Below are positions 52,801 through 58,946 of a stretch of DNA of 64,000 bases, piece by piece (the stretch's first letter is position 1; each line of letters starts with the position of its first letter). The stretch comes from Flammeovirga sp. OC4. Lineage in GTDB: Bacteria; Bacteroidota; Bacteroidia; Cytophagales; Flammeovirgaceae. Position numbers and translations under genes: made by a program. The DNA lies in NCBI RefSeq assembly GCF_000812565.1, contig NZ_JTAM01000004.1, forward strand, positions 186,001 through 250,000, read 5' to 3'. The notes below the pieces were generated by a model that had not been told where the DNA came from, searched no databases, and saw only the letters and a program-made list of their open reading frames with translations.

Positions 52801-52928
52801 GATTGTTGTGCTTCATAGAAAAAGAGAGATTTTTGAAGGGCCTCTCCATAGTTAAATTGTTGTGCCCTGAGATTGTTAGTAGCAAGGCACAATAATAGTA
52901 TTGTACCCAACATGAAATTGCGTATCAT
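46869..52928 (-). CDS. Secreted bifunctional cellulase GH9-CBM3-PKD-X-GH48 with T9SS sorting domain
   Basis: 2019 residues. Signal peptide 1-22. GH9 (about 23-470): GGWYDAGDHVKFGFP with the catalytic-base Asp pair, NPHHRSAHG, and DYVANEVACDYNA with the acid Glu. CBM3 (about 480-632): FSKFNSNNASGSTVRVLVQN and FRRDVQINFRVGNG. PKD domains at about 641-722, 728-813, 956-1041 and 1186-1272, each with a YxWDFGNG- or WDLGDS-like turn. Two unidentified 130-residue modules (about 817-946 and 1050-1178), alike in FTINW, NNGLYQF and FTIYF-type segments. GH48 (about 1285-1912): FVEMRNMYLDPANGYFSPEG, VEAPDHGHESTSELYSYWMW. The last 80 residues are a T9SS type A sorting domain (SPNPTSGTIKIAL ... GTYVFEI ... 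KKVIKR). GH9 should cut cellulose endo/processively and GH48 from reducing ends, so one cell-exported chain could degrade crystalline cellulose. Confidence 0.95.
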   Translation of the reverse strand: MIRNFMLGTILLLCLATNNLRAQQFNYGEALQKSLFFYEAQQSGKLPEWNRVTWRDDSALDDGSDVGLDLTGGWYDAGDHVKFGFPMAFSVTTLAWGVVEYEDAYRQSGQLEIMKRNLRFVTDYFIKCHTGPTEFYGQVGAGGPDHAYWGSPEVMTMARPAYKIDAANPGSDLAGETAAAMAACSIVFKDSDPAYSALLLQHAEELYAFADNYRGVYSESITDAAGFYRSFSGYQDELVWGAAWLYKATGKTTYLDKAESEYTNLSNEGQSTLKAYKWGLAWDDKAYGIYVLMSELTGKEEYKTDAERHLDYWTDGFEGDRIPYSPGGQAHLMQWGSLRHSSNTALIAFIYSDNVTTTPEKKAKYHDFAVKQVNYALGDNPINRSFMVGFGNNPAYNPHHRSAHGAWANNLLNNPIDPSHTLYGALVGGPGEPNDAFEDDRSDYVANEVACDYNACFTGALARMYQEFGGDPLANFPVPEVPTRAEIRTFSKFNSNNASGSTVRVLVQNRTAWPSRVTDKLSFRYFFDISEGVAEGYTIADYQPELNSVQGNSTMTVAAWDATNNIYYAEVSLAGEQIAPIGDPAFRRDVQINFRVGNGVPYDTSNDWSAFGLDSEDESPRIPVYDNGVLVFGEEPGGANSPVASFTANLTEGFAPLEVALDGSASSDPNGDNLTYSWDFGNGETSTEVAPSVIYTLPGTYTITLTVSDGENTSSPATETIVVNEVIIPELKAAFTASPTTGTAPLDVAFNASSSTNNLETLLSYSWDLGDSTTASGVTVNHTYTEVGEYTVTLTVTNTDGETDVISSVVTVAEVIESDCGFGTPLSSALPSLDNVDYNHIYVLGNGGPDLSNIRTFTINWNATNNGLYQFSMNTDNGSPSWFVDLKSNVTHNFNEPNPSATISGSGIAGFDGDYWATVDAGNFVLVSKTKGYTIYFSTSATAPECGEVVNPPVENTAPVAAMTADVTNGNLPLAVSFDASGSTDADGDSLTYAWDFGNGMADTGVAITHTFTEVGAYVVTLTVTDTEGASSTASETITVTTDSVPPVEEGDCTFGAPQSTSLASISSAFANIHVLGNAGPDLSNMREFTINWDAENNGLYQFAFNTNDGVPNWYVDLLPNISQTLASAQPSVTITGSGFTGLDGAYWVTIDTDNLVLVSQTGGFTIYFNNSATAPSCDDGTIPVENTPPVASISVDGIIGNIPFVVSFDGSGSTDADGDTLSYAWDFGDGTTAEGALTTHTYTVAGSYDVTLTVTDAKGGSDEAIITITAEEDDVIITPPPTTDNEYIQRFVEMRNMYLDPANGYFSPEGSPHHSVESLIVEAPDHGHESTSELYSYWMWLEAMHGRITGDWEPLKEVWRKTEQFIIPTAEDQPTNGAYDPSSPAAYAPEFPLPELYPAPLDFTNPVKGDYVSAELEAAYGNPHIYQMHWLLDNDNFYGYGNRGDGVSAPSYINTFQRGEQESVFETVPHPSWEAFKWGSADGFLPLFTQDKAYSTQWRYTSAPDADARAVQVMYWAYEYAKEQGVSLSNLDLDKASKMGDYLRLAMFDKYFKPLGAQDPNATSQTSYDNVHYLMSWYMSWGGATDASAAWAFRIGASHCHFGYQNPVAAYALSQVEELKPVSANGVRDWSTSLDRQLEFYTWLQSAEGGIAGGATNSWNGDYSVYPAGKSTFYDMAYDENPVYHDPGSGGWFGWQVWSMERIAELYYINNDPRARDLITKWAQWAVNETVLVGDNDFDIPAGLEWTGEPDTWDPANPGDNANLHVTVTSYNQDLGVAASLAKTLIYYAAATEKYATLDTAAQYLAKEILDRMWVTYRDDKGVASLEERADFARIFEQEVYVPETFTGTLPSGATIQSGMSFLDIRPQYKDDPEFARLEEAYLAGEPYTQRYHRGWAQIEVALANAEYGFFFGGNDVSSSARISTQKSLDSAFEAESLDAVLSPNPTSGTIKIALNRAVGNASINVYNLLGHHVKAIDNLESISTMEVSLSDLPSGTYVFEIISHEKNEVLRKKVIKR

Positions 52929-53734
52929 AATTAGTTTTAATTTAATGTACTCTTTAAGTACTAGGACGTTGATTGAGCCCTACTACTTAATGGACGTAAC
53001 GGATAGTGCTCAACCTTTTGAGAAGGGAGCTTGTTGTTGTAATTATTTAATGAAGTACCAAGACAATTGTAAATAAAAGTTGGCTTTGTACTTAAGACAA
53101 TGATTTAACCCTCCAGCTAAGAGGTTAAAGGGGTTGTTTTGTTAAAATTTAGGACATAAGAATCCTTTCTAGTTTTCGCTCATTAAAATTTCATGGCAAA
53201 TAAAGTACTATGAAACTTAAAATGACTCGATAAAACTAAACAGTACGTTTTATGTTGTTTCATCTCAACTTTACAACTTCCCAAAAGTGTAGACATAATT
53301 AGGCCTGACCTTATTTCTTATTCTCAAAATAGAAATATGACTTTAATAATTCTCATGAAAAACAAGACATAACGGTAAAGTCTAAATGTCAATTAATTTT
53401 CATTTAAAAGAAAGGTTGAAGATTGTGTAATTCATTTCAGTTTTAATAGCATATATGATTACCCATTGATTTAACTGGTTTCAAAATAATAAAAAGACAA
53501 TTGCGATTCGGGCTCGACTCAATGATGCTATTGGTGTTGTTTTTTAAATGGTTTAAAAAGAAAGATTTTGATATTTATTTTATACTAGAATATTTTTAAT
53601 AGTTAGAAATTATTTAACTCATTTGTCAAAAATTTGACGGTAGCTGGATTTAGTCATTTCATTGTCAATTATTAACAATAATACAAATTTTGATAGTAAA
53701 ATCATAATTTAAACACATATAATAAGCTATGATA
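52929..53734. other. 806-base gene-free region upstream of the cellulase
   Basis: No supported gene on either strand. It contains a hairpin TTTAACC(C)TC/GAGGTTAAA (53104-53129) about 175 bases before the cellulase start and many short AT tracts. The length suggests regulatory input for the 6-kb gene, but I could not find an exact -33/-7 pair. Confidence 0.5.
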
Positions 53735-53775
53735 CAAAAAAGGGTTACCTCATTCCATCGAATGAAATAACCCTT
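53735..53775 (-). terminator. Terminator of the bshA operon
   Basis: AAGGGTTA (53740-53747) pairs with TAACCCTT (53768-53775), with an inner TCATT/AATGA stem. On the minus strand a T-run follows (A-run 53736-53741). Confidence 0.82.
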
Positions 53776-53796
53776 ATTTGGTAAAGTGTTACTCTG

Positions 53797-54939
53797 TTAG
53801 CTCACCTTTACTTTCGTTTTTTCTATTGCTTCCTTATACACCTCTTCATATTGAGGAATAATTTCTGCAATATTATAGCGTTGTGCCTGTTTGAGTGCAT
53901 TAGCTTTAAACGTTGGTAGATTCTTATCGTCTAAAATATGTAATGCATTTTTTGCCATATCTTCCACATCTCCAATATCGCTCATCATTCCGGTTTCTCC
54001 ATGAATATTTACCTCTGGAATACCGCCAGCATTAGTAGAAACTACAGGTACTTCACATGCCATTGCTTCCAATGCCGCCAAACCAAAACTTTCTTTTTCG
54101 GAAGGCATTAAGAATAAATCTGCTACTGAAAGAATCTCTTCTACTTCAGCTAATTTCCCTAAGAAACGAACATCGTTACAAGTACGTAACTCATAGCATT
54201 TCTCTTCCAAGTTGGCTCTTTCAGGGCCATCACCCACCATCAACAACTTACAAGGAATCTTTTCTCTTACTCTTTTAAACACTTCCAAAGCATCATCTGC
54301 TCTTTTCACACTTCTCATATTGGAAACATGAATCAGCAGTTTTTCTCCATCTGGACAGATTGCTTTCTTAAAGTGATCTTTTTTATGCTTCATAAATCGG
54401 TTAAGATCTACAAAGTTTGGAATTACTTTAATGTCAGTTGTCAGATCAAAATATTGATAGGTTTCTTCTTTTAAACTTTCAGAAACGGAAGTTACACAGT
54501 CTGATTCATCAATGGAAAAGGCCACAACAGGACCCAGACTATCATCCTTACCTACCAAAGTTACATCTGTACCATGAAGCGTGGTCACGATCGGCATATT
54601 AATTCCTTTTTTAGCTAAAATCTGCTTTGCGGTATACGCTGCAGAAGCATGAGGAATTGCATAATGAGCATGTAAAACATCCAACTGTTCAGACTCTGCC
54701 ACTTCTACCATTTTACTGGTCAATGCCAACTCATAAGGAGGGTACTTGAATAATGGGTAGGTTTTGATATCTACTTTATGATAGTAAATATTTTCATCAA
54801 AAAAGTCTAATCTTGTAGGTTGATCATAGGTAATAAAATGAACTTCATGACCTAAGTCTGCAGCTAAACTCTTCCCTAACTCTGTAGCGACTACCCCACT
54901 ACCTCCGTAGGTAGGATAACATATGATACCAATTTTCAC
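53797..54939 (-). CDS. bshA: N-acetyl-alpha-D-glucosaminyl L-malate synthase
   Basis: 380 residues of the GT4 family. It joins GlcNAc from UDP-GlcNAc to L-malate, the first step of bacillithiol synthesis. Recognised from the N-terminal KIGIICYPTYGGSGVVATELG, LHAHYAIPHASAAYTA, VTTLHGTDVTLVG, MVGDGPERANLE and the EX7E-like KESFGLAALEAMACEVPVVS. The 22-base gap to ytxJ, itself part of the bacillithiol redox system, supports this name over other GT4 enzymes. The terminator at 53735-53775 ends the unit. bshB and bshC are not in the window. Confidence 0.94.
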   Translation of the reverse strand: MKIGIICYPTYGGSGVVATELGKSLAADLGHEVHFITYDQPTRLDFFDENIYYHKVDIKTYPLFKYPPYELALTSKMVEVAESEQLDVLHAHYAIPHASAAYTAKQILAKKGINMPIVTTLHGTDVTLVGKDDSLGPVVAFSIDESDCVTSVSESLKEETYQYFDLTTDIKVIPNFVDLNRFMKHKKDHFKKAICPDGEKLLIHVSNMRSVKRADDALEVFKRVREKIPCKLLMVGDGPERANLEEKCYELRTCNDVRFLGKLAEVEEILSVADLFLMPSEKESFGLAALEAMACEVPVVSTNAGGIPEVNIHGETGMMSDIGDVEDMAKNALHILDDKNLPTFKANALKQAQRYNIAEIIPQYEEVYKEAIEKTKVKVS

Positions 54940-54961
54940 GGTGTTGTCTGTTTAATGATAA

Positions 54962-55285
54962 TTAAGCGACGATGTCTGAATAGGAAATTCCCATGTGCGA
55001 TGCAGTGTAAACTACTTCACCTTTATCTAAAACAAGTACTTGAGGTGATTGATGCTCAACGTTAAACTTTTCTGCAATTGCGTTGGAGATATTTCTATAT
55101 TGAATCAAATCCAAGTAATAAGCCGAGATGCCATTTCCATCGTCCCACGAACGTTCTAAACGACTTAATGCCATAGAACTAATCGAACAACGAGTAGAAT
55201 GTTTTAAAATTAGGACTTTTTGTGATTGCGATAACGCCACTAACTCTTCTAATTGAGAGATTTCAGTTAACTGATGCCAGTTCAT
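54962..55285 (-). CDS. ytxJ: Bacillithiol-system thioredoxin-like protein YtxJ
   Basis: 107 residues, normal length. Thioredoxin-like fold with the single redox Cys in KHSTRCSISSMAL (Cys33), the family signature of YtxJ/DUF2847 monothiol bacilliredoxins, then YYLDLIQYRNISNAIAEKF and HQSPQVLVLDKGEVVYTASH with the cis-Pro. It should remove bacillithiol from protein thiols. It is immediately upstream of bshA in the same direction, so the pair is one operon. Start ATG at 55285; about 195 bases upstream are gene-free. Confidence 0.9.
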   Translation of the reverse strand: MNWHQLTEISQLEELVALSQSQKVLILKHSTRCSISSMALSRLERSWDDGNGISAYYLDLIQYRNISNAIAEKFNVEHQSPQVLVLDKGEVVYTASHMGISYSDIVA

Positions 55286-55480
55286 AACTTCTAAATTCGT
55301 TTAAACAACTTTTGCAAGTTAAGCAAATTATATTAGAAATCATTATGCACTTTTTCCCTAAGATTAGGTTATACTACAAATCGCAGTCATTAAAAGCTTC
55401 ATCTAGTGGGACTTTAAATATCACTTTTTAAACCTTAATGCTAAAGCAAAAATTCAAGAAATATCAGTCGAAAGCAGGTA

Positions 55481-56590
55481 TTATTCTTCGTTACTTTGAT
55501 TATGTTGTATGATTTGTTCCCTTTGTTTACGCTTCTCCTCTAACTCTTTTTGTTGTTTATCCTCCCACATTTTTTCTCTCATCTGCCACTGTTTCACACC
55601 TACTCTACTAATCACTTCGTCAATCACTGAACTTGACAATTCTTGAATGAGCTTTTCATTGCCTTGCTTGGTTTTGGAGAACATGATTCCTTCAATCATT
55701 TCATAAACGACATCCTTCAAAATCAACTCATTTTTTTCAGAGGCAATATCTTCAAATAAGTCATTGGTTACCTTAAAGACTATATCAGAAATCGCATCTT
55801 CCAAACGAGATGAGGCATAACTTCCCAAAACCGGTACTTTTTTAATGTCTTTAATTTCTTCATTTTCATTCACCGCATCTTCAATCAATACAGAAACGTA
55901 GTTTTCTAAATCTCCCTTTTTATTGGCATACGCCTCTTGCATAGCATACATGATCTTCCTTGAAATCCAAAAAGACAGGTTTTCTTGGTAAGGTTTGACT
56001 ACATCTATCATAAATTGTTGATTCGCATAACTGCCCGACTTAATCTCATCCTTCACACCTTCTAATACATTGATCACTACGGCATCAGAAACTTCCTCTA
56101 CTACTATTTCTTTGATATGCAAGATCGTTCTATACACACTCAATTCTTCCAAATTGATCACCTCATGACTATGCCACCTAAACAACATGGCGAAAATCCT
56201 AAGTAGCCTGAAAAAGTTCATTCCTGGAAAACTACCAATCAAGTCATAGAAATGTAAAAAAGGGTAGAAATACCACTTTGCATAGGTTTTCTCCCTGTAA
56301 GCCTCCCACCATGAAGTGAAGAATTCGGTCAGATAAAAGACCATAAAACAGATTTCAATGATATAGAAATTATCAAAGATATAGTCCTTGTACCAACTTG
56401 CCGGTGTCTCTGCAACTGCAAACAAGAAGTGTTGAACTATTTCAGTGGCGAACAAAGAATTGAAAGTCATCCACAACAAATGAAAAATAATGATATTCAG
56501 AATAATGATATCCCGTACCAGACGCTTGTATTCTTCTTTGTCTAGTTTATCGTAATTGAAATGTTTTTTGACGTTAAGGAAAACTCTCAT
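55481..56590 (-). CDS. Membrane protein with ion-channel-like N-terminus, unknown
   Basis: 369 residues. Four hydrophobic segments lie in the first 150 residues (IIILNIIIFHLLWMTFNSLF, FYIIEICFMVFYLTEFFTSWW and FYPFLHFYDLIGSFPGM), the last leading into FFRLLRIFAMLFRWH, where spaced Arg residues recall an S4 voltage-sensor helix. No pore or selectivity-filter motif is seen. The remaining 220 residues are charged, cytoplasmic and helical, ending in a coiled coil KQQKELEEKRKQREQII. I do not recognise the family; a voltage-sensor-like domain with a regulatory tail is a guess. It is a single gene between bshA-ytxJ and the LytTR pair. Confidence 0.7.
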   Translation of the reverse strand: MRVFLNVKKHFNYDKLDKEEYKRLVRDIIILNIIIFHLLWMTFNSLFATEIVQHFLFAVAETPASWYKDYIFDNFYIIEICFMVFYLTEFFTSWWEAYREKTYAKWYFYPFLHFYDLIGSFPGMNFFRLLRIFAMLFRWHSHEVINLEELSVYRTILHIKEIVVEEVSDAVVINVLEGVKDEIKSGSYANQQFMIDVVKPYQENLSFWISRKIMYAMQEAYANKKGDLENYVSVLIEDAVNENEEIKDIKKVPVLGSYASSRLEDAISDIVFKVTNDLFEDIASEKNELILKDVVYEMIEGIMFSKTKQGNEKLIQELSSSVIDEVISRVGVKQWQMREKMWEDKQQKELEEKRKQREQIIQHNQSNEE

Positions 56591-56693
56591 TGTTGGTATT
56601 TTCTATTTAGATAGCTAAAATACCAAATATTATGGATTGGTGTGGGGTTTGGGGAAAAGATTTAATGAAGAATAACCTAATCTTAAACTGGTT

Positions 56694-56833
56694 CAAGTCT
56701 TAAGCCGTAGGCGAGACTTGGACCTATAATTTGAATAAAGTCTGTAGACTTTTAAACCAAATATTGTGTATTTATAAGTCTTCAGACTTATTACATTTCG
56801 TAAGCACAAGTCACGCCTACGGCTTAAGACTTG
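56694..56833. repeat. Composite palindromic (REP-like) element, copy B
   Basis: Same plan as 27772-27909: CAAGTCT..AGACTTG (56694-56720), AAAGTCT-GT-AGACTTT (56737-56752), ATAAGTCT-TC-AGACTTAT (56774-56791) and CAAGTC..GACTTG (56807-56833). The first and last arms, sharing TTAAGCCGTAGGCG and its complement, pair with each other over about 26 bases. It lies between the LytTR regulator gene and the membrane protein gene. Confidence 0.75.
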
Positions 56834-56854
56834 CGCTAGTGGTTATTCAAAAAA

Positions 56855-57625
56855 CTAAATATTCAACCACTCCTTAAACTTCCCCACCTTATCTGCAGGA
56901 ACAAACAGCTCTGAAGGGGTTTCTGGATTGGTAAAAACCTTTAGTTTCGTTTTAGAATACCACGATACGCTGTCGATGGCATTAATCTGAACGATGTATT
57001 TTCGGTTGACTCTGAAGAAGTTTTTGGGGTTTAATTTCTTTTCGATTTGATCCATAGTGTAGTTGACGTCGTAGACTTTTCCATCAGTCACTTGGATAAA
57101 TACGGCTTTGCTTTCTGCAAATACAAAAGCAATGTCTTCTACTTTTACGGTTCTTAATTCATCACGGAAACTGACCATAAAACGCTCCTTATAGTCGTGG
57201 TTCATTTGCTGAGTGACGACTTGTCCGAGTAGGTCATAATCGATTTTGTTCGGGGATTTGTCTGTGATAAATCGCTTTTTGAATTTGTCTACACTTGCTT
57301 CCAAATCGGCTATGCTGATGGGTTTAAGGAGGTAATCCACGCTGTTTTGCTTGAAAGCTTTGATGGCGTATTGATCAAAAGCGGTAGTGAAGATAATTGG
57401 GGTATCGACTTCTAATTGTTCAAAAATTTCAAAACTGTTGCCATCGGAGAGATGGATATCCATAAAGATCAGATCTACTTCTTCTCCAGATTCAAAAAAC
57501 TCCACACACTCTTCTATAGATTCCAAAGAAGAGATTACTTCAAAGTCATCGCCTAATTTTCCTAACAGCATTTTGAGTTTTCTTGCACTTGGTGCTTCGT
57601 CTTCTACAATCAGTACTTTATACAT
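56855..57625 (-). CDS. LytTR-family response regulator
   Basis: 256 residues. Receiver domain 1-120 with the acidic pair EDE at 8-10, the phospho-acceptor Asp56 in LIFMDIHLSDG, TTAFDQYAIKAF and the conserved Lys in DYLLKPI. C-terminal LytTR DNA-binding domain (about 155-256): FMVSFRDELRTVKVEDIAFV, the KNFFRVNRKYIVQINAIDSV block and LFVPADKVGKFKEWL. It binds DNA as a transcription factor. The kinase gene lies three bases upstream in the same direction, so the pair is a standard Bacteroidota LytS/LytR-type two-component system. Target genes are unknown. Confidence 0.93.
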   Translation of the reverse strand: MYKVLIVEDEAPSARKLKMLLGKLGDDFEVISSLESIEECVEFFESGEEVDLIFMDIHLSDGNSFEIFEQLEVDTPIIFTTAFDQYAIKAFKQNSVDYLLKPISIADLEASVDKFKKRFITDKSPNKIDYDLLGQVVTQQMNHDYKERFMVSFRDELRTVKVEDIAFVFAESKAVFIQVTDGKVYDVNYTMDQIEKKLNPKNFFRVNRKYIVQINAIDSVSWYSKTKLKVFTNPETPSELFVPADKVGKFKEWLNI

Positions 57626-57628
57626 CGC

Positions 57629-58681
57629 TTATTGATTTATCAATGGTAATTCTGCTAAATATTGATCCCCTTGGATGCCAAAACGTGGGATTTCTTTCGA
57701 AATTAATTTATACTTTTCTTCCAAATTCTTTTGTCCTGTATGAGTAGATACCGTTTCTGGAGTATCTCTTGGCTGGTAATTATTGGCGACTACAATGTTG
57801 TTTTCTTCTTTATAAATATGAATCTGAAGAGGTGATTTCTTAGAGATTCGGTTATGCTTTATGGCATTTTCAATTAATACCTGTAAGGACAATGGTGGAA
57901 TCATTTGATCGGGTAAGTTCTCTTCCAAATCATTTTTCACTTGAAATCCTTCTTCAAATCGAATTTTTAAAAGGAATAAATAGGCATCTATAAAATCTAA
58001 TTCCTGCTCAACGGGTACGAGCATTTCTTCGCTGATCGTCAATACATATCTGTAGACTTTGGCGAACTCCTGAATAAATTGATCTGACTTTTCGATGTCT
58101 TCATAAATCAAAGAGGAAAGTACGCTGAGATTATTGAAAAGAAAGTGATTGTCAAGCTGATTTTTTAAGGCAGAATATTTCGTCTGTAGTTGGGTTTTCT
58201 CTACTCTTGCAAGGTTCAATTCCAATTCATTTCTTTCACTCACCACCTCAATCGTTTCTATGGCTACAAGAAATAAAATGTTCTCCACCAAGGGCAATGC
58301 AAACATACCTTCAATGGGTAAGTTTTGTTCTTTAAAAGCCAATAAACGGTTAAATAAATTGCCAGAATCGTATAAACTATGCATAAAACTCATCAAGAGA
58401 CTAGTCACGGCAAGCACCATTGCAAAGTCGACTAGACCTCTCAAAAACATGTGTTTCTTCCAAGGAAGTACCTTATTTAATTTCACTACAGCGAAATAAT
58501 AGCCAAATACCGCTGTAGAGGAAGTTAGCAGAATCAATGGCAGCATTTCTGTAAGGAAATGAGTTGCTTTATTTTCTGAAATATATCCGCTCAACGTCAG
58601 TGTGGCCATCGGTATTAGGATGATACAAAACATAGTGAGCGGTATAAAAAACAACCACAATAAGTTCTTCTTCTTTTTCAT
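57629..58681 (-). CDS. LytS-type sensor histidine kinase
   Basis: 350 residues. The first 150 residues contain about four membrane spans (LLWLFFIPLTMFCIILIPM, LLILLTSSTAVFGYYFAVV-like and FAMVLAVTSLLMSFMH) with little periplasmic loop, so the signal is probably sensed in the membrane. The His_kinase domain has LKNQLDNHFLFNNLSVLSSL with the acceptor His, and the ATPase domain has LQVLIENAIKHN. It phosphorylates the response regulator encoded three bases downstream. A palindromic element (58764-58883) lies in its promoter region. Confidence 0.9.
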   Translation of the reverse strand: MKKKKNLLWLFFIPLTMFCIILIPMATLTLSGYISENKATHFLTEMLPLILLTSSTAVFGYYFAVVKLNKVLPWKKHMFLRGLVDFAMVLAVTSLLMSFMHSLYDSGNLFNRLLAFKEQNLPIEGMFALPLVENILFLVAIETIEVVSERNELELNLARVEKTQLQTKYSALKNQLDNHFLFNNLSVLSSLIYEDIEKSDQFIQEFAKVYRYVLTISEEMLVPVEQELDFIDAYLFLLKIRFEEGFQVKNDLEENLPDQMIPPLSLQVLIENAIKHNRISKKSPLQIHIYKEENNIVVANNYQPRDTPETVSTHTGQKNLEEKYKLISKEIPRFGIQGDQYLAELPLINQ

Positions 58682-58763
58682 ATGTCTAATATAATCAGTT
58701 AAAGTTTAATGCACATTTGAATAATTATTGAATCATTCTTTCTTTATAGTGTATTGATTTCTT

Positions 58764-58883
58764 ATGGTTCGTGAGACGCAAAGCATTGCGTCTCTACAGG
58801 GGAGGTACTTTCAAGTAAAGTGTATAACAAAATTGAAAAGGTATCGCTTTGTAGAGCCACAATGCCTTGTGGCTCACGTACCA
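58764..58883. repeat. REP-like palindromic element
   Basis: GAGACGCAA-AGCA-TTGCGTCTC (58773-58794) and GAGCCACAA-TGCC-TTGTGGCTC (58854-58875) are two hairpins facing each other. The outer ends ATGGTTCGTGAG and CTCACGTACCAT are complementary, and CTCTACAG pairs with TTGTAGAG inside. It sits upstream of the LytS gene and downstream of the terminator of the RND operon. Confidence 0.7.
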
Positions 58884-58894
58884 TCATAAATTAA

Positions 58895-58925
58895 TAAAAG
58901 CACCCAAGCCCGAAGACCTGAGTGC
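58895..58925 (-). terminator. Terminator of the RND efflux operon
   Basis: On the minus strand GCACTCAGGTC-TTCG-GGCTTGGGTGC forms 11 pairs with several G-T wobbles, capped by a stable TTCG tetraloop, and is followed by TTTTATT. It lies 22 bases past the stop of the outer-membrane component gene. Confidence 0.88.
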
Positions 58926-58946
58926 CGGATAACGGGTCACACTTTT

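Noticed and set aside
46869-52928. Cellulosomal dockerin or cohesin in the cellulase
   Set aside because: No duplicated calcium-loop dockerin is seen; the C-terminus is a T9SS sorting domain ending KKVIKR.
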